NCBI GenBank assembly: GCA_938041275.1
Contig: CALISH010000143.1
Span: 1-13,566 of the forward strand
Reading direction: 5' to 3'
DNA: 13,566 nt
From: an uncultured Solobacterium sp.
Lineage (GTDB): Bacteria; Bacillota_I; Bacilli_A; Erysipelotrichales; Erysipelotrichaceae
The position numbers were made by a program, and so were the translations under genes. Below, one piece after another: positions 1-7,290 of this stretch (its first letter is position 1; each line of letters starts with the position of its first letter). Below the pieces are notes generated by a model. That model did not search any database. It saw nothing but the letters and a program-made list of their open reading frames with translations, and was not told the DNA's origin.

Positions 1-1
1 T

Positions 2-250
2 TCAGGTATAAGTTTAATGATTTCCTACGCTGTCGGGACATTTTTTAGTAAATACGAAAGATTTGATATCCTTGTTATGTTTGGATCTTTTGGATTGTTG
101 GCTGTATCAATTGTTACATATATTCTTTCAATCAAGAATAATCCCAAAAAAATTAAGATATTCCACTCTAAAAAAGGAAAGATATTATTTGTTTTGGGTT
201 GTTCTGCAGTAATCATTTTGTTAATGATTTTAATGTATGAACATATGTAA
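2..250 (+). CDS. Partial membrane protein, 3' end only
   Basis: The reading frame is open from the left edge to the TAA at 248-250, so the true start probably lies outside the window. The first internal ATG is at 17, with no convincing ribosome binding site in the few bases visible before it. The visible part holds two clear hydrophobic segments, one around FDILVMFGSFGLLAVSIVTY and one near the C-terminus around ILFVLGCSAVIILLMILMY, separated by a Lys-rich loop. A further hydrophobic stretch at the very beginning (ISLMISYAVGTFF) may be the end of another helix. I do not recognise the family. It could be the last helices of a polytopic transporter or a small membrane protein of about 77 residues. 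No clear terminator follows it. An antisense frame across the same bases looks like a shadow. Confidence 0.5.
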   Translation, partial: SGISLMISYAVGTFFSKYERFDILVMFGSFGLLAVSIVTYILSIKNNPKKIKIFHSKKGKILFVLGCSAVIILLMILMYEHM

Positions 251-461
251 GTTTCTGACATAAAAGAGCACTTTAATCGTAAACGCGAAATAGGTAGTAC
301 CTGTATATCAATCATAAGTCATGTCATAATCCCCCCTAGACCTTTCTGATGAAAGAACGTTATTCTTGTTTTATGGAAGAAAGATGATACTGTAAAAAGT
401 TATCCGCAAGTTTTATTAAGAAGATAGGTCATAGATATGTGCTGGTATCAGTAAAAGATTT

Positions 462-487
462 ATGTGGAAAATCAGAGTTTTCCACAT
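462..487. repeat. Hairpin of two inverted DnaA-box-like 9-mers
   Basis: ATGTGGAAAA (462-471) and TTTTCCACAT (478-487) are perfect 10-base inverted repeats around the 6-base loop TCAGAG. Each arm holds TTTTCCACA, which fits the relaxed DnaA-box pattern TTWTNCACA. No long T-run follows on either strand, so a terminator is less likely, though not excluded. The sequence shows the inverted repeat directly; the DnaA reading is inference. Confidence 0.6.
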
Positions 488-540
488 TTGACGGCACACT
501 CATAATAGTTTCATTACCCTTATGTGGCATTAAAACGACA

Positions 541-664
541 TATTTGATTGCTTATGAACGAAAATATGGAAAGTTGTAATTATATTAGGAAACCATTTCC
601 CAATTTTTAGTACAATTACGATGTAAATTCAGCAATCAAATAAACGTTGGAAAGCGATCAAATA
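541..664. repeat. Three copies of a 12-base motif AGCRATCAAATA
   Basis: AGCAATCAAATA lies at 631-642, the one-mismatch copy AGCGATCAAATA at 653-664, and the exact reverse complement TATTTGATTGCT at 541-552. The two direct copies start 22 bases apart, two turns of the helix, as protein-binding repeats often do. The inverted pair 541-552/631-642 encloses 78 bases and could also be the ends of a very small mobile element, but no transposase or clear target duplication was seen. Confidence 0.5.
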
Positions 665-692
665 TAGAAATTCTAATTAGTATTTCGGTATC

Positions 693-742
693 AAAATAAA
701 AGGAAGCCTTACATTATAGTAATTTGGCTTCCATTTTATTTT
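693..742 (-). terminator. Rho-independent terminator after rubrerythrin, probably bidirectional
   Basis: AAAATAAAAGGAAGCC (693-708) pairs with GGCTTCC (726-732) and TTTTATTTT (734-742), with one unpaired A at 733. Read on the minus strand this gives a GGAAGCC/GGCTTCC stem followed by a T-rich tail, right at the rubrerythrin stop codon. The symmetric A and T tracts mean it could also stop plus-strand transcripts coming from the left. Confidence 0.85.
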
Positions 743-1280
743 AGTAATTTTCCTTCTTAACTTCGAAGAAGCTTTCCTTGTAGCTGCAGAGTGGGCAAAT
801 CTTAGGAGCCTTCTTGGACTCAATTGTGTAACCACAGATTTCGCACTGCCATACTACTGGCTCATCCTTTTCGAATACTTGTGAGTTTAAGACATTAGCC
901 TTTAACTTCTCGTATCTTTCTTCGTGTTCCTTTTCAACCTTAGCTACCATGTCCATCTGAGCTGCGATACGTGTGAATCCTTCTTCACGAGCTTCTGCAG
1001 CCATTCTCTTGTACATGTCTGTCCACTCGTAGTTTTCACCATCAGCACCCATCTGTAAGCATTCATGAGTTGTTGGGATAGCGCCACCGCATAATGCGAT
1101 GAACCACTGCTTAGCGTGTTCCTGTTCGTTACGTGCTGTTTCTAAGAAGATGTTTGCGATTTGTTCATAACCTTCTTCACGAGCCTTCTCAGCGAAGAAA
1201 GTGTACTTGTTGCGAGCCATTGACTCGCCAGCGAATGCATCATTTAAATTCTTTTCAGTTTTTGAACCCTTTAATTCCAT
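741..1280 (-). CDS. rbr: Rubrerythrin
   Basis: Rubrerythrin is a cytoplasmic non-haem iron peroxidase that reduces H2O2 to water with electrons from NAD(P)H through rubredoxin-type carriers. The 179-residue protein has the canonical order: a four-helix diiron domain (about 1-135) with E19, the E52-x-x-H55 and E116-x-x-H119 pairs and further helix-3 glutamates (E96/E99), then a C-terminal rubredoxin domain with C146-x-x-C149 and C162-x-x-C165. The start at 1280 is preferred because GAGGAGGA sits eight bases upstream. An in-frame ATG at 1298 would overlap this ribosome site and add six residues atypical of the family. It overlaps the end of the upstream PerR-type gene by 26 bases, so the two are surely co-transcribed and probably translationally coupled. 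Control by peroxide through that regulator is inferred from the operator-like site upstream. Confidence 0.95.
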   Translation of the reverse strand: MELKGSKTEKNLNDAFAGESMARNKYTFFAEKAREEGYEQIANIFLETARNEQEHAKQWFIALCGGAIPTTHECLQMGADGENYEWTDMYKRMAAEAREEGFTRIAAQMDMVAKVEKEHEERYEKLKANVLNSQVFEKDEPVVWQCEICGYTIESKKAPKICPLCSYKESFFEVKKENY

Positions 1281-1674
1281 TGCTTGTGTCCTCCTCATTT
1301 AGACAATCTTTGCAAATTCCCTCAAAAATAGTGACATGACTGAATACTTTTCCACCGGTGAATTTTTCTACCTTTTCATCTGGGCAAGAATCATAAGGCA
1401 TTTCACCAAGGTCGATCATCTTTCCGCACTTTGTACAACGTAAGTGATCGTGTGGAGCAGGATTACCATCATAAAAGTTGTAGCCTTCACCTGTATACTT
1501 ACGAATCACACCTTCTTGGACGAGAAGATTGAGATTGCGATATACAGTCGCTAAACCAATACCGGTCTCCTTTTGATCTAAGGCAGACTTAACTTCTTCC
1601 GCTGTCATATGCGTTCCAACTCCTTGGATGATATTCAATATTTCCTGTTTTTGATAAGTCTGTCTTCTTTTCAT
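1255..1674 (-). CDS. perR: Fur-family regulator, PerR type
   Basis: A 139-residue metal-dependent repressor of the Fur family. The N-terminal winged helix carries the typical LATVYRNLNLL recognition segment (about 41-51). The C-terminal dimer domain has two CxxC pairs for structural zinc (C80/C83 and C121/C124). The five ligands of the regulatory metal in B. subtilis PerR (H37, D85, H91, H93, D104) align with H22, D69, H75, H77 and D88 here. Asp at the last position, rather than the Glu usual in Fur, favours a peroxide sensor. The ATG at 1674 follows GGTGAT closely. A GTG nine bases further upstream lies inside that ribosome site and is less likely. Placement directly upstream of rubrerythrin, with a 26-base overlap, supports a peroxide-response role. 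A ferric uptake or zinc regulator cannot be excluded from sequence alone. Confidence 0.88.
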   Translation of the reverse strand: MKRRQTYQKQEILNIIQGVGTHMTAEEVKSALDQKETGIGLATVYRNLNLLVQEGVIRKYTGEGYNFYDGNPAPHDHLRCTKCGKMIDLGEMPYDSCPDEKVEKFTGGKVFSHVTIFEGICKDCLNEEDTSNGIKGFKN

Positions 1675-1687
1675 AATCACCACTTAT

Positions 1688-1702
1688 TGAGAACCATTAT
1701 CA
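1688..1702 (-). promoter_or_regulatory. Fur/PerR-like operator
   Basis: The minus-strand sequence TGATAATGGTTCTCA matches the 7-1-7 Fur-box pattern TGATAATNATTATCA at 12 of 14 defined positions. It begins at the -10 element of the perR promoter and covers the expected transcription start, so a bound repressor would block the polymerase. Autoregulation by the PerR-type protein encoded just downstream is the simple reading. Confidence 0.6.
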
Positions 1703-1729
1703 TTATAGAATAATTTCTTTTGAATTCAA
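1702..1729 (-). promoter_or_regulatory. Promoter of perR-rubrerythrin
   Basis: On the minus strand a perfect TATAAT (plus 1702-1707) lies 16 bases downstream of TTGAAT (plus 1724-1729). This leaves a short leader of roughly 20 bases before the ATG at 1674 and overlaps the operator-like site at 1688-1702. Confidence 0.65.
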
Positions 1730-1825
1730 CACCTTTGCTCAAAGAAGTTTGTGATTTTTTCGCGTGTTAGAACTAACTAACCTGAAAATATTTCATTTTT
1801 TGTGAAAGTTAGACACATTTACACA

Positions 1826-1850
1826 ATAAAAACGGCATTTCTGCCGTTTT
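1826..1850 (-). terminator. Terminator after the M16C peptidase
   Basis: AAAACGGCA (1829-1837) pairs perfectly with TGCCGTTTT (1842-1850) around a 4-base loop. On the minus strand the stem is followed by a T-rich tail. It overlaps the stop codon of the peptidase and separates that gene from perR. Confidence 0.88.
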
Positions 1851-4746
1851 AAGAGATTGGATCAAGGATTGTATATCCTTCTTCCTTACATTGTTCGATT
1901 GTTTTAGCGTTTGCGACAATGCAGGATATTGGTTCTTTTAATGCTTTTTCAAAGAGTTCTATGTATCTTACAAGATCTTCTCTTGTCATAGAAAGAATTT
2001 TCTTGCGTGCAGCACATAAGTTTTCGTATGTAGTGTTACGGAAGTAGCGAATATCTGCTAGTCGAACTTTCGCAGCTGGTGCAAGGAGTGGTTCTGCTGC
2101 CGCAATTGTACCGATGATATATCCTGCTAAGTCAGTTTGTTCGTCTTCAGCGAGTTGCTTGATACGTTTGTAGATATCGCGGTAAACCTCAATGGAATGT
2201 ATAGGGCTTGGGTCACGATAGGAGTATGCGGCGATATTTCCATTTGGATTTGCACTAAAGCCGGTACCATACGCGTTGCCTTTTACACGAACTTCTGTCC
2301 ATAGATAGTCATAGGTTAATAGATGTGCGATTACCTGCAAGCATGGATCATATTCAAAGTTGAAGGCCTTAATATTTGTACCTGCAGCAGAGTAGGAGAT
2401 ACCTGCTGGAATTTGAAGTGCTTCTTTTGGCCCTTGTAAGAGTGGGTAGTGTACAACATTACCCTGTGCTTCAATGCGATTAATACCAACGATGAATTCT
2501 TCTACAACATCTAAATGATCACCAGTTACACTCGCAATTAAGCGGTCCTTAGAGAATAATACTTCCTGGTACATCTCAAACTCATTGATGACTTCATCAA
2601 TCATTTCATCGTAGTTATCTTCTAACTTCTTACTGAATAATGCATTTTCATATCCACCGATGTATTCACGGAATACACCTTCTGCACTATGGTGTGCAGA
2701 CACACGACGCATAGCGAAGGAATGCCCATTCATAATAATAGATTGTCTTGCGCCTTCGTTACCTTGTTTGAGGATAGGTAAGATTTCTTCCTTTGTAAAC
2801 TTCGTATCTTTGATTACTTCTAAGATGAGTGGGACAACCTTATCTACATTTCTTTCTAGTACCGAACAGGATACCGCAAGGACTGGAATACATGCATCAG
2901 AACGGTTATCTGGTGAGTATACGTCTGTAACAATATTCAGGGAACCAAGGTCTTTGCGTACAGCACGTTGTAACTCACGAACTGTCTTCTTCGTAGTTGG
3001 TAAGTTCATGAGTAAATCAGTAAATAAACCAACTTCAGGTAAATGCTTGATTGTAATTCCTGCAAGTGAGAAGTAGAAGAAGAGGTATACAATACCTGAT
3101 TCTTGTGCAGTATGAACCAGTGTCTTAACAGACTGCACTTTTTCAATTTGTAGTGGTAAATCTTCTGGCTTTTCATCAATCTCTGAAAGGTGAATCTTAG
3201 GTAGGGTAGCTAATTGTTCCTTTGTGTCAGAGGATTGTTGCCAAAGGTCTAAAGCCTTGTTTTGCTCGATATACTTTAAAATATTCTCTTCACTTGAAGC
3301 CTTAATATCTGCTAGGCGTTTCTTTTCATCTGCGATACGCTTAGCTCCCATTGTTGTGTCTGGCACGACAGTAAGAGAGTTTAGGTGTTCTTCATCTAAT
3401 AAGAAGGATGATAAGAGTTCTTCAAAGTATCCTTGTTCGATCTTTTCACGTAGGATATCAAATATCTTTCCGTTGGATAATGGTTCTGATGGATCACCAC
3501 CATATAACCAACTATCCATTGCACGTTGTCCATACATCAATCCCGCAGGTTCATGACTTTCACGATAACGGAATTCCATCTGGTTGATTGTTGCGTGTAA
3601 TTCTTCATGGTCTAGTCCATTCTTTACAAGCTTGCTTGTAGTAGAGCGTAATGTTTCACGGATAGCGTCATACTTGTCTTCGTCTGTGTTACGAATCGTT
3701 AAGACGAGCCATGGCTGTTGGATACCATCATATAAGTCTAGATCTACATCTTCACCGAGCTTGTTATCGAGGATAGCCTTCTTTAATGGTGATTCATTGT
3801 TGGCCACAAGTGTGGAAGATAGTGCAGACCATGCGATATTTTGTACATAAGAATCGTATGTAGAAATAATCTTTGCAAAAGAGATATGAGAGCGATTCTC
3901 TGTAGGTTCATTTTCACTGACTTCGTAGGATATATGATTGTGTACAGCTGGTAGAACCTTCTGCATAGGAATTGCGAAATCCATCTCTTCCTTTTGATAG
4001 TTAACAAAGTATTCTTCATGGATAAAACGAAGTACTTCATCAATATCTAGGTTACCATCTACCCAAATACGAGCGTTGGATGGATGATAGAACTTCTGAT
4101 GTGTTTCGATAAACTTCTCATAAGTTAAATCTGTGATGTAACGTGGATCACCGCCAGATACATATTTATAGCAGTTATCAGGGAATAACATACGATTGAG
4201 TTCATCTACGATTGTCTCATCTACAGAGGAGAAGGCACCCTTCATCTCGTTGAGTACAACCCCACTGTATTCCATCTCTTCATTTACGTCATGAATCTGA
4301 TAATGCCAGCCCTCTTGCAAGAAGATATTTGGATTCGTATAGATTGCTGGTTGGAATACCGCATCCATATATACAGAAATGAGGTTCATGTAGTCTTTGT
4401 CATTGCGACTACTTACCGGATACATTGTCTTATCTGGATACGTAAAAGCATTTAAGAATGTTTGTAAACTACTCTTTAATAGTTCTACAAAAGGTTCACG
4501 TACAGGATACTTCTTTGAACCATTTAGAACACTATGTTCTAGAATGTGGAAAACACCTGTATCGTTATCGGGGATTGTTTTGAAGGTAATCGCAAAGGTC
4601 TTATTTTTATCATCACGTTTTAACCAACAGAGTTCTGCGTTTGTTTGAACGTGGCGGAACATATATAAAGTTCCTTTTGCGTCTTCAATATCTTTGATTT
4701 GTTCAAGGACAAATCCATGTAGCTTGTTGTTTAGTTCTAAATTCAT
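1849..4746 (-). CDS. M16C family zinc metallopeptidase, PreP/Cym1-like
   Basis: A 965-residue member of the insulinase-type M16C family, the bacterial relatives of the mitochondrial/chloroplast presequence protease, which degrade unfolded peptides inside a closed two-half chamber. The inverted zinc motif HxxEH is intact as H67-I-L-E70-H71 in the context VFHILEHSVLNGS, with the expected third ligand E167 in VVLNEMKGAFS. Nearby family signatures are YPVREPFVELLKSS and NAFTYPDKTMYPVSS. Length is normal for the family (about 950-1000), with a catalytic N-terminal half and a C-terminal half without the zinc motif. No signal peptide or membrane helix is visible, so a cytoplasmic site is likely. The start follows GGAGGTT seven bases away. 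It sits alone between two terminators, so it is probably transcribed by itself. The natural substrate is unknown. Confidence 0.93.
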   Translation of the reverse strand: MNLELNNKLHGFVLEQIKDIEDAKGTLYMFRHVQTNAELCWLKRDDKNKTFAITFKTIPDNDTGVFHILEHSVLNGSKKYPVREPFVELLKSSLQTFLNAFTYPDKTMYPVSSRNDKDYMNLISVYMDAVFQPAIYTNPNIFLQEGWHYQIHDVNEEMEYSGVVLNEMKGAFSSVDETIVDELNRMLFPDNCYKYVSGGDPRYITDLTYEKFIETHQKFYHPSNARIWVDGNLDIDEVLRFIHEEYFVNYQKEEMDFAIPMQKVLPAVHNHISYEVSENEPTENRSHISFAKIISTYDSYVQNIAWSALSSTLVANNESPLKKAILDNKLGEDVDLDLYDGIQQPWLVLTIRNTDEDKYDAIRETLRSTTSKLVKNGLDHEELHATINQMEFRYRESHEPAGLMYGQRAMDSWLYGGDPSEPLSNGKIFDILREKIEQGYFEELLSSFLLDEEHLNSLTVVPDTTMGAKRIADEKKRLADIKASSEENILKYIEQNKALDLWQQSSDTKEQLATLPKIHLSEIDEKPEDLPLQIEKVQSVKTLVHTAQESGIVYLFFYFSLAGITIKHLPEVGLFTDLLMNLPTTKKTVRELQRAVRKDLGSLNIVTDVYSPDNRSDACIPVLAVSCSVLERNVDKVVPLILEVIKDTKFTKEEILPILKQGNEGARQSIIMNGHSFAMRRVSAHHSAEGVFREYIGGYENALFSKKLEDNYDEMIDEVINEFEMYQEVLFSKDRLIASVTGDHLDVVEEFIVGINRIEAQGNVVHYPLLQGPKEALQIPAGISYSAAGTNIKAFNFEYDPCLQVIAHLLTYDYLWTEVRVKGNAYGTGFSANPNGNIAAYSYRDPSPIHSIEVYRDIYKRIKQLAEDEQTDLAGYIIGTIAAAEPLLAPAAKVRLADIRYFRNTTYENLCAARKKILSMTREDLVRYIELFEKALKEPISCIVANAKTIEQCKEEGYTILDPIS

Positions 4747-4767
4747 ACTGAACCTCCATACCTGTTA

Positions 4768-4797
4768 ATCATACAGCATTATTGTATAGAATCATAA
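4768..4797 (-). promoter_or_regulatory. Weak candidate promoter for the M16C peptidase
   Basis: Only 73 bases separate the FHA gene from the peptidase, and a terminator fills part of them. The best minus-strand match is TATGAT (plus 4768-4773) with a poor -35, TTATGA (plus 4792-4797), 18 bases away. An alternative -10, TACAAT, lies at plus 4781-4786. Readthrough from the upstream operon may also supply transcription. Confidence 0.3.
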
Positions 4798-4820
4798 AAA
4801 AAGATGCTCGTAAGCATCTT
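4796..4820 (-). terminator. Terminator closing the tmk-FHA operon
   Basis: AAGATGCT (4801-4808) and AGCATCTT (4813-4820) form a perfect 8-base stem with a CGTA loop. The plus-strand A-run at 4796-4800 gives a T-tail on the minus strand. The stem touches the stop codon of the FHA protein gene. Confidence 0.88.
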
Positions 4821-5536
4821 TAGTCAATAATTTGATTGATGACGATTTCTGCACGTCCTAGGTTAATGTGATCTCCCTCGTGGATACGGGCTTTACCAAG
4901 TGGTGGTAGTTTAATTCCGTTTAGGTATGTTCCATTATGTTCGGAAACATCTGCTAAATAGAATGTATCGCTTTCAATTAATATGCGTGCATGTTTGCGA
5001 CTGATTGCTGGTTCATTGATGACGAGGTCGCAACTAGCAGCTTCACGTCCAATCAAGCAAGGTAATTTACTAATTGTATGGTCCTTTGTTTGCCCTGCAA
5101 CTTTGATTGTAACGAGAATCTTTGGATCCGTTTCATCTAGATTTGTTGTAGAGAAGATTTCCTCGAATAGTGTTGCGGAATCATCATTATTCTTTTCGTG
5201 AATAGGTGTATCCAAGGAATCAACCTTTATTGGTTTAATCGTTGGGGATACTGGCATAACAGGTCTTTCTAAGTCCGTTAGAACTGTTGTTGCAGCAAGT
5301 GAGTCCTCTACATTCTGCTTTGGTTGTTGTACTGGTTCTGGTTTTGGAGCGATTGGTGTAGCTTGTACAACTTTCTTAACTTGTGGCTTTCTTGTTGTAC
5401 CTACATCGTTTCCGTCCGCATCTACATAATATGTGTTTTTCTTAAATGCCAAGAAGATAACGGCCGCAAGTAAGACAACGTTTGTGCCTACTAGGCCCAT
5501 GATAATCAATTTGACAATTGTTGGATCACTTAACAT
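4820..5536 (-). CDS. Membrane-anchored FHA domain protein
   Basis: A 238-residue protein with a single N-terminal membrane helix (about 8-31), a Pro/Lys/Gln-rich linker (about 45-140) and a C-terminal forkhead-associated domain (about 140-235). The FHA core motifs are present: G163-R164, S179-R-K-H182, N201-G-T203 and N206, which in this family hold a phosphothreonine peptide. The topology, with a short N-terminus outside and FKKN just after the helix, puts the FHA domain in the cytoplasm. GAGGAG precedes the start. It is the last gene of the tmk operon, 47 bases after prsW. No kinase or phosphatase gene lies in the window, so its partner is unknown. The annotation as FHA is firm; a link to division, envelope or secretion signalling is only inference from the family. 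Confidence 0.9.
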   Translation of the reverse strand: MLSDPTIVKLIIMGLVGTNVVLLAAVIFLAFKKNTYYVDADGNDVGTTRKPQVKKVVQATPIAPKPEPVQQPKQNVEDSLAATTVLTDLERPVMPVSPTIKPIKVDSLDTPIHEKNNDDSATLFEEIFSTTNLDETDPKILVTIKVAGQTKDHTISKLPCLIGREAASCDLVINEPAISRKHARILIESDTFYLADVSEHNGTYLNGIKLPPLGKARIHEGDHINLGRAEIVINQIID

Positions 5537-5583
5537 AAATTACTCCTCTTATAAATATCATTAACCCTATAATACAACAAACC

Positions 5584-6417
5584 TTACATTTTTTCACGTT
5601 CACTTACATCGTGTGTAATTTCAACGATTGGAGATGGACGTGATAATTGTGCTTCTGCGTAGATATCTTCTTCTGTTGGTGGAACGATAGGAATATCATT
5701 CTTAGACTCTAGGCGAATCGTACGATATACGACGATATCTAGGATAACAACAAAGATAAAGAAGAAGATTAACCCAATATCTGATTCGACCATGAGGGTT
5801 GCGTCAAAGATTGTATGTAGTAATACCGCAAATGCGTAAGAAGCTTTGAGATTTAATGCCTTTACATCTGGGCTATTTAAGGCTTCAGCTACTTTCGCAT
5901 GACCGTAGTATAAACCCATGTATACCGCAAAGCTCATGTGTCCTGGAATTGTGAGAAGTGCACGTTGTAAAGCAACACCTGTTCCATAATTAAATACATA
6001 GAAGACATTTTCTAATGCCGCAAATCCAAGTGATACGAATACAGCGTATACAATACCATCAAAGCGATAATTGAATGCCTTGTCTTTCCATGTGAATCGA
6101 TAGAGGAAGAAGAACTTTGCGCCTTCTTCGATGAGCCCAACAAAGATTGCGGTTAGAATACCGTAATTGACTTGTGTAGCAGTCACTACATTTTCCAAAA
6201 GATAGTAGACAACCTGTTCGGAAAGCATCTCTAATATGATTGCGACTGGTACAGAGAGTAGACCACCAATAATACACTTTAGTAATAAGAGTGGTGGTTC
6301 TTTTTCTTTATCATCATTGCGATAGATATAAATCATGAAGAAGATTGCAGGTAAAATCGCAATCGCAAGATAGAACAGTGTTTGTTCTAAGGTTAATTGT
6401 CCGTATTGATTTAACAT
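5584..6417 (-). CDS. prsW: PrsW-family intramembrane metalloprotease
   Basis: A 277-residue polytopic membrane protein of the PrsW family (related to the CAAX/Abi superfamily). The signature is complete: E97-E98-x-x-K101 in GLIEEGAKFF, E136-N137 in AALENVFYV, H160 in TIPGHMSFA, and H201/D205 in LLHTIFDATL. These Glu and His residues are expected to form a metal-dependent active site within the membrane. About seven to eight hydrophobic segments run from residue 12 to 232, followed by a hydrophilic 45-residue tail. In B. subtilis PrsW makes the site-1 cut of the anti-sigma factor RsiW. No sigma or anti-sigma gene is in this window, so the substrate here is unknown. It starts three bases after the rsmI stop. 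Its best ribosome site, AAAGGTG, lies rather far away, suggesting coupling to rsmI translation. Confidence 0.9.
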   Translation of the reverse strand: MLNQYGQLTLEQTLFYLAIAILPAIFFMIYIYRNDDKEKEPPLLLLKCIIGGLLSVPVAIILEMLSEQVVYYLLENVVTATQVNYGILTAIFVGLIEEGAKFFFLYRFTWKDKAFNYRFDGIVYAVFVSLGFAALENVFYVFNYGTGVALQRALLTIPGHMSFAVYMGLYYGHAKVAEALNSPDVKALNLKASYAFAVLLHTIFDATLMVESDIGLIFFFIFVVILDIVVYRTIRLESKNDIPIVPPTEEDIYAEAQLSRPSPIVEITHDVSEREKM

Positions 6418-6420
6418 TCG

Positions 6421-7290
6421 TTAGCACACACCTTTCTGATCAGTTTTTCCATGAACTAAATCATAGATCTGATTTTTTGAGATACCTGTCTGTTTGGCAA
6501 CTTCTTTGATTGCGGCGCTTGTGGACATTCCGCTTTCAATAGAAGTATTTACCATGTTCAGAATTTGCCCCATATCGATATCTTTTTCATAGTCATCTTG
6601 ATTGCCTTCAATCACCACAACCATTTCACCTTTTAACTCTGAAGCAATTGGCAGTATCTCGGAAATCGTACCACGAATGAACTCTTCATGTACCTTTGTT
6701 AATTCGCGAGCGATACAGATATGACGATCACCTAATACATCTAGACAACTTTGTAGCATCTTTTCAATGCGATGTGGTGCCTCATACATAATGAGTGTCA
6801 TTGGATAAGATTGGTATAGACGTAGTTTCTTAACACAATCATGTGTAGATGGTGGTAAGAAACCAATGAAGATGAATGGTTGTGCGATTAATCCTGACGC
6901 AACGAGTGCGTTCAAGAAAGCACTACAGCCTGAAATTGGCACAACATTATATCCAAGTGCTGTCACTTCACTGACAACTCGTTGACCTGGATCGTTGATT
7001 AATGGATATCCAGCATCAGAGATTAAGGCAATATTATTTCCTTGGGAAAGTAAGTTAATAATGCCTTTTGTACTGGATGTTTCATTGAAGTTTTGATAGG
7101 CAATCAATCGTTTTGAAATACCAAAATGCTTTAGTAACTGTCCACTATTACGTGTGTCTTCACACGCAATTACATCGACGCTATTTAAGACATCAATAGC
7201 TCGTGGAGTCATCTCATTGAGATTTCCAATTGGTGTAGGTACTAAATACAGTGTTGGTTTTTCATTTTCGAAGGATTTTTGGCGGTTCAT
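6421..7290 (-). CDS. rsmI: 16S rRNA (cytidine1402-2'-O)-methyltransferase RsmI
   Basis: RsmI adds the 2'-O-methyl group of m4Cm1402 in the 16S rRNA P-site region, using S-adenosylmethionine. The 289-residue protein shows the tetrapyrrole-methylase fold motifs of the family in order: YLVPTPIGNL (15-24), C43-E-D-T-R47, SDAGYPLINDPG (91-102) and PISGCSA (118-124), then MYEAPHRIEKML. The C-terminal 50 residues (IESGMSTSAAIKEVAKQTG) form the small helical tail common in Bacillota RsmI. Its ATG overlaps the ricT stop codon in an ATGA arrangement, indicating translational coupling. The gene order ricT-rsmI in a tmk-holB operon agrees with the Bacillus-type cluster. Confidence 0.95.
   Translation of the reverse strand: MNRQKSFENEKPTLYLVPTPIGNLNEMTPRAIDVLNSVDVIACEDTRNSGQLLKHFGISKRLIAYQNFNETSSTKGIINLLSQGNNIALISDAGYPLINDPGQRVVSEVTALGYNVVPISGCSAFLNALVASGLIAQPFIFIGFLPPSTHDCVKKLRLYQSYPMTLIMYEAPHRIEKMLQSCLDVLGDRHICIARELTKVHEEFIRGTISEILPIASELKGEMVVVIEGNQDDYEKDIDMGQILNMVNTSIESGMSTSAAIKEVAKQTGISKNQIYDLVHGKTDQKGVC

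Larger units (their letters stand above)
251..690. other. Gene-free intergenic region with repeats
   Basis: No reading frame of convincing length or composition is present here. It contains an 11-base palindrome AGGTAGTACCT (292-302), a TTATCCGCA near-DnaA-box (400-408), a 10-bp hairpin ATGTGGAAAA/TTTTCCACAT (462-487), and three copies of the motif AGCRATCAAATA (541-552 inverted, 631-642, 653-664). These are listed separately. The role of the region is unknown. Confidence 0.6.

Noticed and set aside
25..315. Minus-strand open frame of 96 codons at the left end
   Set aside because: It runs antisense to a membrane-protein frame that is open to the window edge, has no clear ribosome site and no recognisable domain; probably a shadow.
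338..378. Terminator for the left-edge membrane protein
   Set aside because: The possible stems (CTTTC/GAAAG and AAGAA/TTCTT) are short and AT-rich, with only a brief T-run; not strong enough to list.
541..642. A miniature transposable element with 12-base inverted ends
   Set aside because: No target duplication is visible and a third copy of the motif lies outside the pair, so repeated binding sites explain the pattern at least as well.
1281..1298. Six-codon N-terminal extension of rubrerythrin
   Set aside because: This ATG overlaps the GAGGAGGA ribosome site that serves the ATG at 1280, and the extra residues do not fit the family.
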